Assembly: GCA_021785095.1 (NCBI GenBank) | Contig: JAJYGM010000712.1 | Location: 1 to 5,632 of the forward strand | Direction: 5' to 3' | From: Actinomycetes bacterium | Lineage (GTDB): Bacteria > Actinomycetota > Acidimicrobiia > Acidimicrobiales > Bog-793 | Length of the DNA: 5,632 nucleotides | Shown: positions 1 to 4,518 of the stretch, one piece after another | Numbering within the stretch: position 1 is the stretch's first letter | How the letters are laid out: every line of letters begins with the position of its first letter | The notes under the pieces: model-generated | Seen by the model: the letters and a program-made list of their open reading frames with translations, nothing else | Told to the model about the DNA's origin: nothing | Databases searched by the model: none | Made by a program: the position numbers and the translations under genes

Positions 1-2
1 CG

Positions 3-146
3 GGCTTCGACGTCGAGCGCACGGCGAGCCTCGGGCTGTCGATCGTGCGGGACCTCGTCGTGAGCCAGCTGGGCGGCTCGATCACCATGGGTGCCGCTGC
101 CGGCGGGGGCACGCTCGTGGAGATCCGGCTGCCGGCGGCGCGATGA
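3..146 (+). CDS. pdtaS: Sensor histidine kinase, C-terminal end of the ATPase domain (PdtaS-like), partial
   Basis: Only the last 47 codons are in the window; the gene starts upstream and ends at TGA 144-146. The residues are the end of a GHKL/HATPase_c domain: a G2-box-like stretch S-L-G-L-S-I-V, then an R-D-L-V helix, L-G-G-S-I, and a closing G-G-G-T-L-V-E-I-R-L-P strand, which is the usual end of a sensor kinase catalytic domain. This wording resembles the HisKA_2-type kinase PdtaS, which phosphorylates the RNA-binding antiterminator PdtaR. The neighbour supports that: a WhiB1-like gene converges on it, as Rv3219 and Rv3220c do in M. tuberculosis. The sensor and phospho-acceptor domains are not visible, so the histidine kinase call is firm but the PdtaS assignment is inference from a short tail plus synteny. 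Confidence 0.7.
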   Translation, partial: GFDVERTASLGLSIVRDLVVSQLGGSITMGAAAGGGTLVEIRLPAAR

Positions 147-191
147 CGCGCGGCATCGAGCCGCCGATCGGTGAACCAGGCGAGATGCGCG

Positions 192-213
192 CCGCCGCGA
201 TGACGAGCGGCGG
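192..213. terminator. GC hairpin between convergent kinase and whiB stops, possible bidirectional terminator
   Basis: CCGCCGC (192-198) pairs perfectly with GCGGCGG (207-213) around an 8-nt loop. It lies directly after the whiB stop codon (214-216, minus) and 45 nt after the kinase stop. The 67-nt gap holds no gene. There is no T-tract on either strand, so this would be a GC-hairpin terminator of the kind often proposed in actinomycetes rather than a classical intrinsic one. A 7-bp GC stem can arise by chance in such GC-rich DNA. Confidence 0.35.
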
Positions 214-552
214 TCAGCGCCGGAGGGTGACCGGGGCGACCGATCCGACCGTCCCTGCGGAAGAGGCGGCGCTTCGACGGGCCGCGAGCCACGCCCTGCG
301 GAGCTTGCGGCGCTCCTCTTCGGAGGTCCCGCCCCAGACGCCGGACTCCTGGTTCGTGGCGAGCGCGAAGTCGAGGCAGGGATCTTGCGCCTCGCACGAA
401 CGGCACACCCGCTTGGCGGCTTCGATCTGCTCCACCGCCGGGCCGGTGGTCCCGACGGGGAAGAAGAGGTCGGGTTCGGTGTTCCGGCACGCGGCATCCC
501 GGCGCCAGTCGCCGGCGTCCCAGTCGACCGTCCGGTTCCACATCAGTGCCAT
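214..552 (-). CDS. whiB1: WhiB1/WblE-type iron-sulfur transcriptional regulator
   Basis: A 112-residue WhiB-family protein, expected to hold a [4Fe-4S] cluster, react with nitric oxide or oxygen, and act at promoters with the primary sigma factor. All four ligand cysteines are present: Cys22, Cys50, Cys53 and Cys59, in the C-X2-C-X5-C arrangement. They are followed by the G-V-W-G-G turn (71-75), S-E-E-E-R-R, and a basic C-terminal tail. The segment D-W-R-x-x-A-x-C-R-x-x-x-P-x-L-F-F-P-V-G with G-P-A and Q-I is closest, from memory, to M. tuberculosis WhiB1 and Streptomyces WblE rather than WhiB2, 3 or 7. Mtb WhiB1 is 84 residues, so both ends are longer here; the tail from about residue 88 is Ala/Ser/Arg-rich. 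The start is ATG 552-550 because GGAGGG (566-561) sits 8 nt upstream; an open frame continues further upstream but lacks such support. A CRP-like palindrome lies just before the ribosome binding site. Confidence 0.93.
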   Translation of the reverse strand: MALMWNRTVDWDAGDWRRDAACRNTEPDLFFPVGTTGPAVEQIEAAKRVCRSCEAQDPCLDFALATNQESGVWGGTSEEERRKLRRAWLAARRSAASSAGTVGSVAPVTLRR

Positions 553-560
553 GCGCTCGG

Positions 561-566
561 CCCTCC
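561..566 (-). promoter_or_regulatory. Ribosome binding site of whiB1
   Basis: GGAGGG on the minus strand, 8 nt before ATG 552. It fixes the start within a longer open frame. It is only 3 nt from the CRP-like palindrome, so a protein bound there could also affect access to this region. Confidence 0.8.
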
Positions 567-569
567 GGT

Positions 570-585
570 TGTGAACCAATTCACA
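570..585. promoter_or_regulatory. CRP/FNR-family operator, perfect TGTGA-N6-TCACA
   Basis: TGTGAACCAATTCACA is a perfect inverted repeat with 6-bp arms and a 4-nt centre. It is an exact match to the canonical CRP core TGTGA-N6-TCACA. CRP of M. tuberculosis (Rv3676) uses essentially this motif and is known to regulate whiB1 directly, so finding the motif before a WhiB1 homologue is strongly suggestive. Its centre (577.5) is 25 bp upstream of the whiB start. If the proposed whiB promoter at 631-658 is right, the site lies about 40-55 nt downstream of the transcription start, a roadblock position. Relative to the proposed start of the divergent GDPD gene it is near -67, roughly compatible with class I activation. 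The local AT richness also stands out in GC-rich DNA. Confidence 0.7.
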
Positions 586-630
586 TATCCAGCCGACGCA
601 GCGGCCGCCACGGAATTCGGATCTCGGAGA

Positions 631-658
631 AGTATAAGCAAACGTCTTCGAATTGCAA
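631..658 (-). promoter_or_regulatory. Candidate SigA-type promoter of whiB1
   Basis: On the minus strand, TTGCAA (658-653) and TATACT (636-631) are separated by 16 nt. The -10 fits TANNNT and matches five of six TATAAT positions; the -35 matches four of six TTGACA positions. The predicted start is near 624, giving a leader of about 72 nt that contains the CRP-like palindrome and the GGAGGG site. The -35 overlaps the GDPD ribosome binding site on the opposite strand. No experimental support; a closer promoter for whiB cannot be excluded. Confidence 0.5.
633..638 (+). promoter_or_regulatory. Candidate -10 element for the GDPD gene
   Basis: TATAAG sits 30 nt before GTG 669. It would start transcription near 645 and give a leader of about 24 nt including the ribosome binding site. 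The final T of TANNNT is missing and no good -35 is visible, so it is weak on its own. It shares its TATA bases with the whiB -10 on the opposite strand, forming a symmetric divergent element. Confidence 0.3.
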
Positions 659-663
659 GGAGG
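657..663 (+). promoter_or_regulatory. Ribosome binding site deciding the GDPD start
   Basis: AAGGAGG, a strong Shine-Dalgarno sequence 5 nt before GTG 669. The open frame extends upstream to 546 into the whiB gene, but this site and the immediate H-R-G motif after the GTG make 669 the real start. Confidence 0.85.
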
Positions 664-668
664 GGCGG

Positions 669-1532
669 GTGACCGCCATCTACGCACACCGGGGTTGCCA
701 CGGCGAGCCTGCACCCCGCGAGAACACGCTCGCAGCGTTCCGCGCGGCGCGCCGCTCGGGGGCCGACGGCGTGGAGCTCGACGTCCGCATGACGGCGGAC
801 GGAGCGCTCGCGGTGCTGCACGACAGCTTCGTGCCCGGCGTCGGCGACGTCGCCGACGCCGTTGCTGCAGCGCTGCCCCCCGACGTCCCCCTGCTCGGCG
901 CGGCGCTCGCCGCGTGCTCGGGCCTCCGGGTCAACGTCGAGATCAAGGGCGGGCCGGCGGAGGCCGCGCGCGTCGCCGGCTCGCTCCGCGACCGGGGGCC
1001 GGGCTCCCGAGCAGGCCCGACGGAGGTGCTCGTCTCGTCCTTCGATCCCGAGTCCCTCGCCGCGGCTCGCGAGGTGCTCCCGGGCGTGGCGTGCGGCCTC
1101 CTCGTCGACTGGCGCGCCGACGCGGCCGCCACCCTCGAGCGCGCGGCGGGGCTCGGCTGCGCCACGCTCCATCCGTTCGTGGCGCAGGTCGACGCGGATC
1201 TGGTCGACGCCGCCCGCGAGCGGGGGCTCGGCCTCCACGTCTGGACCGTGAACTCGGACGCCGACATCGCCGCGATGGGGAGCCTGGGGGTCCAAGCCGT
1301 CATCACCGACCGGGTGTCCGTGGCCATCGGGATCCTCCGACCGGGCGGCGCCGGTTCGGACGGCGGTTCGGGCGCCGGTTCGGGCCGGGGTTCGGGCGCC
1401 GGTTCGGGCGCCGGTTCGGGCGCCGGTTCGGACGGCGGTTCGGGCGCCGGTTCGGACGGCGGTTCGGGCGCCGGGAGGGGAGGCGGCCCCGTCGGGACCC
1501 CCGCGCGGAATGGCGGAGAGCGCGCAGGGTAG
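669..1532 (+). CDS. Glycerophosphodiester phosphodiesterase with a Gly/Ser repeat tail
   Basis: A 287-residue enzyme of the GDPD family (UgpQ-like TIM barrel), which hydrolyses glycerophosphodiesters to glycerol 3-phosphate and an alcohol. Visible family features: A-H-R-G with catalytic His7, P-R-E-N-T (16-20), G-V-E-L-D with metal ligands Glu36 and Asp38, second catalytic His51 in V-L-H-D, N-V-E-I-K (89-93) with metal ligand Glu91, S-S-F-D-P, H-V-W-T-V-N (190-195), and the closing G-V-Q-A-V-I-T-D (207-214). There is no signal peptide or membrane segment, so it should be cytoplasmic. The loop after His51 is short for the family. The catalytic barrel ends near residue 224; residues 227-268 are ten G-x-G-S type units plus a partial one, followed by a G/P/R-rich end. 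Start is GTG with AAGGAGG 5 nt upstream. Its stop lies 14 nt before etfB on the same strand. Confidence 0.9.
   Translation: MTAIYAHRGCHGEPAPRENTLAAFRAARRSGADGVELDVRMTADGALAVLHDSFVPGVGDVADAVAAALPPDVPLLGAALAACSGLRVNVEIKGGPAEAARVAGSLRDRGPGSRAGPTEVLVSSFDPESLAAAREVLPGVACGLLVDWRADAAATLERAAGLGCATLHPFVAQVDADLVDAARERGLGLHVWTVNSDADIAAMGSLGVQAVITDRVSVAIGILRPGGAGSDGGSGAGSGRGSGAGSGAGSGAGSDGGSGAGSDGGSGAGRGGGPVGTPARNGGERAG
1347..1466 (+). repeat. In-frame 12-bp minisatellite, ten units, coding a (Gly-X-Gly-Ser)n tail
   Basis: Ten tandem 12-bp units, each ending GGTTCG, recur at an exact 12-bp spacing (GGTTCG at 1353, 1365 and so on to 1461). Three versions occur: GGCGCCGGTTCG (GAGS, six copies), GACGGCGGTTCG (DGGS, three copies) and GGCCGGGGTTCG (GRGS, one copy). 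A degenerate eleventh unit follows (GAGR, 1467-1478). Within each version the copies are identical at every base, pointing to recent expansion or homogenisation. As the unit is a multiple of three, gain or loss of copies keeps the GDPD reading frame. The peptide is expected to be disordered. Confidence 0.95.
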
Positions 1533-1534
1533 TC

Positions 1535-1540
1535 AACAAT
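1535..1540 (+). promoter_or_regulatory. Possible -10 element for a leaderless etfB transcript
   Basis: AACAAT lies 6 nt before the etfB ATG, the spacing expected if transcription starts at the ATG itself. It matches four of six TATAAT positions but lacks the first T, and no -35 is evident. It is listed because etfB has no usable ribosome binding site: the nearest purine run, AGGG at 1526-1529, is 17 nt away. Read-through from GDPD with coupling across the 14-nt gap is the alternative. Confidence 0.25.
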
Positions 1541-1546
1541 GCGCAC

Positions 1547-2326
1547 ATGCACGTCGTCGTCTGCGTGAAACAGATTCCCGACCCTGCCGTGCCCGGCGCG
1601 CTCGACCAGGTCACCCACACCCTCGATCGGTCGGGCAAGCTCGTCATGGACGACTCCGACTCGTACGGGGTCGAGATGGCGTTGCAGCTCGCGGGGAACG
1701 TGGAGGGCAGCGAGGTCACCCTCGTGTCGATGGCCCCCGGCGGCGAGACCTCGGGCCTGCGGACGGCGCTCGCGATGGGCGCTGCGAGGGCCATCCTCGT
1801 GAGCGACGACGCGCTCTCCGGCTCCGACGCCCTGTCCACCGCCAAGGCCCTCGCCGCGGCGATCCGCCGCGCCGAGCCGGATCTGGTGATCGCGGCGACC
1901 GAGTCGACGGACGGGTACACCGGGACGCTGCCCGTCCAGCTCGCCGAGCTGCTCGGGATGCCATCGGTCACCTTCGCCAAGGGCGTGTCCACGGACGGCA
2001 CGACGCTCGAGGTCGAGCGGCAGACCGAGGCCGGGTACGACGAGGTGACGTGCCCGCTGCCCGCCCTCGTGACGGTGACCGCGGGGGTCGTCGAGCCGAG
2101 GTACCCCTCGTTCAAGGGGATCATGGCGGCGAAGTCGAAGCCCATCGACGTGCTCTCCCTCGCGGACCTCGGGATCGACCCGTCGGACGTGGGCGTGCGG
2201 GGCGCGCGTGAAGAGGTCGTCGACGTCGCGGACGCCGAGGCGCGAGCGGGCGGCGAGATCGTGATGGACGAGGGTGACGGCGCCGCGCGCATCGTCGCCT
2301 TCCTCGAGCAGCTGAAGGTGATCTGA
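1547..2326 (+). CDS. etfB: Electron transfer flavoprotein beta subunit
   Basis: A 259-residue EtfB, the usual size. With EtfA it forms the soluble FAD-containing heterodimer that takes electrons from acyl-CoA and other dehydrogenases and passes them to ETF:quinone oxidoreductase. Family features: N-terminal V-V-V-C-V-K-Q-I-P-D-P (3-13), G-S-D-A-L-S-T-A-K-A-L (92-102) in the nucleotide-binding region, T-E-S-T-D-G-Y-T-G-T-L-P (118-129), the EtfB signature region V-E-R-Q-T-E-A-G-Y-D-E-V-T-C-P-L-P-A (156-173), and E-P-R-Y-P-S-F-K-G-I-M-A-A-K-S-K-P (183-199). ATG 1547 is chosen because M-H-V-V-V-C-V-K-Q-I matches family N-termini; an out-of-frame ATG at 1539 is not used. No good ribosome binding site is present. 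The gene is followed after 1 nt by etfA, so they are co-transcribed. Whether this ETF bifurcates electrons cannot be settled here; no partner dehydrogenase gene is in view. Confidence 0.95.
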   Translation: MHVVVCVKQIPDPAVPGALDQVTHTLDRSGKLVMDDSDSYGVEMALQLAGNVEGSEVTLVSMAPGGETSGLRTALAMGAARAILVSDDALSGSDALSTAKALAAAIRRAEPDLVIAATESTDGYTGTLPVQLAELLGMPSVTFAKGVSTDGTTLEVERQTEAGYDEVTCPLPALVTVTAGVVEPRYPSFKGIMAAKSKPIDVLSLADLGIDPSDVGVRGAREEVVDVADAEARAGGEIVMDEGDGAARIVAFLEQLKVI

Positions 2327-2327
2327 G

Positions 2328-3293
2328 ATGGACAGGGTCTGGGTGCTCGCGGAGACGGGCGAGCAGGGGCCGACGGCGTTGACCCTCGAGCTCCTCACGA
2401 AGGCTCGTACGCTCGCCCCGGCGGTGGAGGCCGTCGCCTGGGGCCCGGGCACCGCCTCGATCGCCGCGGCGCTGGGCGAGCACGGCGCGTCCCGCGTCTA
2501 CGACGTCGGCGACATCGGCGGCCGGTTGCCGGGGGCGCCCGTCGCCGGTGCGATCGCCGCCCTCATGAGGGACGGCGAGCAGCCCGACGCGGTGCTCATC
2601 CCTGCCTCCTACGACGGGCGCGACGTGGCGGGGCGCCTGTCGGCAATGCTCGACCGCCCGGTCCTCACGAACGTCACGGGGCTGGCCGAGCAGGACGGAT
2701 CGGTGCTGACGGAGCACCCGATCTTCGGCGGCACGAAGATCCTGCACGCGCGCTTCACCGGAGAAGGTCCCGGCATCTACGTCGTGCGCGCCAAGTCGTT
2801 CGCTTCGGAGCCCGCGGGTGGGGCTGCCGCCGAGGTGATCCCCCTGCCGCCGGTCGACGCCGGTCCGGCGGGCGCCGCGACGATCGTGCAGCGCCACGTC
2901 GAGGAAGCGAGCGGCCCGAAGCTCGACGAAGCCGCAGTCGTGGTCTCAGGGGGGCGCGGGCTCGGCTCGGCGGAGAGCTACGCGCTCATCGAGGAGCTCT
3001 CCCACCTGCTGCACGGCGCAGCGGGGGCGAGCCGGGCGATCGTGGACGCAGGTTGGGTGCCCTACTCGCATCAGGTCGGGCAGACCGGCAAGACCGTGAA
3101 GCCGACCGTGTACATCGCGTGCGGGATCTCCGGAGCGACGCAGCATCTCGTCGGGATGAAGGGCTCGAAGAACATCGTCGCGATCAACAAGGACCGGGAG
3201 GCACCGATCTTCTCGGTGGCCGACCTCGGGATCGTGGGGGACGTGCACAAGGTGCTCCCCGCGCTGGTCGAGGCGCTGAAGTCCCGGTCCTGA
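2328..3293 (+). CDS. etfA: Electron transfer flavoprotein alpha subunit
   Basis: A 321-residue EtfA, full length. The N-terminal domain (about 1-195) has V-W-V-L-A-E and [13 protein letters not shown]. The C-terminal FAD-binding domain (about 200-321) shows [11 protein letters not shown] (204-214), R-A-I-V-D-A-G-W (236-243), Q-V-G-Q-T-G-K-T-V (249-257), the EtfA signature around C-G-I-S-G-A-T-Q-H (265-273), I-N-K-D (286-289) and A-D-L-G-I-V-G-D (298-305). The signature departs slightly from the classical pattern: Val261 where Leu/Ile is usual and Thr271 where Ile/Val is usual; flavin-contacting residues look intact. ATG 2328 starts one base after the etfB stop, with GAAGG (2314-2318) about 9 nt upstream, so translation is likely coupled. 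A strong hairpin begins 14 nt after the stop. Confidence 0.96.
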   Translation: MDRVWVLAETGEQGPTALTLELLTKARTLAPAVEAVAWGPGTASIAAALGEHGASRVYDVGDIGGRLPGAPVAGAIAALMRDGEQPDAVLIPASYDGRDVAGRLSAMLDRPVLTNVTGLAEQDGSVLTEHPIFGGTKILHARFTGEGPGIYVVRAKSFASEPAGGAAAEVIPLPPVDAGPAGAATIVQRHVEEASGPKLDEAAVVVSGGRGLGSAESYALIEELSHLLHGAAGASRAIVDAGWVPYSHQVGQTGKTVKPTVYIACGISGATQHLVGMKGSKNIVAINKDREAPIFSVADLGIVGDVHKVLPALVEALKSRS

Positions 3294-3306
3294 GGAGCTG
3301 CACGCG

Positions 3307-3330
3307 GGCCGGCGGGCTCCCCGCGCGGCC
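3307..3330. terminator. Strong GC hairpin between convergent etfA and SCO1664-family genes
   Basis: GGCCGGCGGG (3307-3316) pairs with CCCGC (3320-3324) and CGGCC (3326-3330), giving ten base pairs with one bulged G (3325) and a 3-nt loop. It fills most of the 38-nt gap between the etfA stop (3293) and the stop of the minus-strand gene (3332-3334). As it is nearly symmetric it could terminate transcripts from both sides. No T-tract is seen on either strand, so efficiency and mechanism are inference. Confidence 0.6.
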
Positions 3331-3331
3331 G

Positions 3332-4033
3332 TCACACGAGCGGCCAGGGGTAGGGGCGGTCCGCGCCCGGCGCCGGGAACCGCCCGGCCCTCACGAGCGC
3401 CCGCGCCCGGAGGACGAGCGCGTCCAGCTCCTCGTCGTCGAGCAGGGCCTCCAGCTCGCCGGGCACCGGCTCGTCGAGCAGCCTCGCCACGTCGTCGCGG
3501 ACGGTGCGGTCGAGGCGTTCCCCTGCGAAGTCCCAGATGACGGTGCGGAGCTTCGGCTCGGTGTGGAACGTGAGCCCGTGGTCGATCGCCCACAGCCGGT
3601 CTCCCGAGCACAGGACGTGGCCGCTCTTGCGGTCGGCGTTGTTCGCCAGGACGTCGAACGCGGCGATGTGGCGAAGATCGTGGTGCCACCGCGGGTCGTC
3701 GCGCACCGTGAAGTAGTGGGAGGTCCCGTCCTCGTCGACGACCCGTTGGAGCGACCCCTCCCCGAAGGGAGCGTCCTTTCGCAGCACCGTCTCGGGGACG
3801 ATGTCCCACCCGAGCCAGCTGGACAGGATGCGCGCCGCGACCTCGCGACGGTGCAAGCCCGGCGCGAAGTCCCACAGCTCCCGTTCCCCCGCGAGCGGCT
3901 TGTAGACGGCGAGCAGCTCGCACCCCGCCGCTGCGCACGTCACGAGCAAGGTGACGTTCGAGCTGCCAGCGATCCGGCCGTGCACCTCGATCGCGCCGCG
4001 CTCGAGCACGTCCACCGCGGCGACGTGGCTCAC
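3332..4033 (-). CDS. SCO1664-family protein, PI3/4-kinase-like (third gene of actinobacterial trio)
   Basis: A 233-residue protein of the SCO1664 family (TIGR03843; Rv2133c in M. tuberculosis), of unknown function but distantly related to phosphatidylinositol 3/4-kinases. Kinase-like features: V-Y-K-P with Lys45 as candidate ATP-binding lysine; W-D-F and R-E-V-A-A with Glu64 as possible helix-C partner; D-V-L-A-N-N-A-D-R-K (127-136) with Asp134 as candidate catalytic base; and A-I-D-H-G (149-153) with Asp151 as candidate metal ligand, in place of DFG. After N-A-D-R-K the next polar residue is His139, where PI-kinase and HipA-like folds usually have Asn. No membrane segment or signal peptide. 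Start is GTG 4033, whose GTGA overlaps the DUF3090 stop by 4 nt; the upstream open frame to 4111 merely reads through DUF3090. Position and spacing indicate a role shared with the two upstream genes. Substrate unknown. Confidence 0.88.
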   Translation of the reverse strand: MSHVAAVDVLERGAIEVHGRIAGSSNVTLLVTCAAAGCELLAVYKPLAGERELWDFAPGLHRREVAARILSSWLGWDIVPETVLRKDAPFGEGSLQRVVDEDGTSHYFTVRDDPRWHHDLRHIAAFDVLANNADRKSGHVLCSGDRLWAIDHGLTFHTEPKLRTVIWDFAGERLDRTVRDDVARLLDEPVPGELEALLDDEELDALVLRARALVRAGRFPAPGADRPYPWPLV

Positions 4034-4518
4034 GTCGCCGGAGGACCGTGGCCGTTCGTCCGCGGGCAGTCGTGACCAGATGGCTCGAGGGGGAAGCCAC
4101 ACAGGGGGCACGGCGGCCGGCCGGCCTCCACGAGGCTCGTGGCGCGGATGGCGAACGCGGCCGCCTGCTCCCTCGTGATCGCCAGGCGCGCGACCGCTCC
4201 TCCGTCGCCCGCCTCCTCCACGATCACGACGAGCCGGTCCGCGTCCTCGTCGTAGGAGACGCCGATCGTGCCCACGACCCAGTCGGGCTCCACGCCGACG
4301 TCGAAGTCGAGGTCGTCGGGGAGGTGGCCCGGCCGCCCCAACTGGCGGACGATGCGGCCGAGATAGCTGGCGAGGACCACGACCTGCTGCTTCTCGACCT
4401 TCACGGTCGCGTGCAACGGCCCCTCGGTGAAGTGGAGCAGGAAGAGGCGCTGCCCGACCGGGCCGCTGGTCCCGACCGAGAAGACGTCGGGCGCGTCGAG
4501 GTCCATGCCGTCGTTCAC
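4030..4518 (-). CDS. DUF3090 family protein (second gene of actinobacterial trio)
   Basis: A 162-residue protein of the DUF3090 family (TIGR03847; Rv2134c in M. tuberculosis), function unknown. N-terminal D-V-F-S-V-G-T-S-G-P-V-G-Q-R-L-F and E-K-Q-Q-V-V-V-L-A (42-50) are characteristic, followed by an acidic middle with V-G-T-I-G-V-S-Y-D (82-90) and a C-terminal helix A-F-A-I-R-A. The end carries P-P-C-P-L-C-G-x-P-L-x-P-x-G-H-x-C-P-R (135-153): Cys137, Cys140, His149 and Cys151 look like a small zinc-binding knuckle, which is inference. Start is taken as GTG 4518, which overlaps the phosphatase TGA as GTGA, with GAGGGG about 11 nt upstream; ATG 4506 is a weaker alternative. Its own TGA overlaps the next gene's GTG in the same way. 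It is probably a partner or adaptor for the flanking kinase-like and phosphatase-like proteins. Confidence 0.88.
   Translation of the reverse strand: MNDGMDLDAPDVFSVGTSGPVGQRLFLLHFTEGPLHATVKVEKQQVVVLASYLGRIVRQLGRPGHLPDDLDFDVGVEPDWVVGTIGVSYDEDADRLVVIVEEAGDGGAVARLAITREQAAAFAIRATSLVEAGRPPCPLCGFPLEPSGHDCPRTNGHGPPAT

Noticed and set aside
143..574. Plus-strand open frame antisense to whiB1
   Set aside because: No recognisable motifs, Arg/Ser-rich, and the opposite strand holds a full WhiB protein with all four cysteines.
653..1546. Upstream extension of the etfB frame through the GDPD gene, which could suggest a fusion protein
   Set aside because: The extension is Arg-rich out-of-frame GDPD sequence; EtfB family N-termini match the ATG at 1547.
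1539..1568. Nine-codon frame overlapping the etfB start, possible leader peptide
   Set aside because: It has AGGG 9 nt upstream but no regulatory residue run or attenuator-like structure; chance overlap is more likely.
680..2452. Very long minus-strand open frame (590 codons) and a 329-codon one at 1303-2292 antisense to GDPD and etfB
   Set aside because: They arise from GC-rich codon bias opposite firm genes; the translations are Arg/Pro/Ser-rich without family motifs, and the P-E-P-x and R-R-P-N runs are just the 12-bp repeat read in other frames.
2946..4100. Long open frames on both strands across the etfA/SCO1664 boundary (2946-4100 minus, 3053-4075 plus)
   Set aside because: They cross the convergent terminator hairpin and overlap two well-supported genes in other frames; low-complexity Arg-rich translation.
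4034..4111. Longer start for the SCO1664-family protein at GTG 4111
   Set aside because: It would overlap the DUF3090 C-terminal Cys motif by about 80 nt; family similarity begins near residue 8 after GTG 4033.
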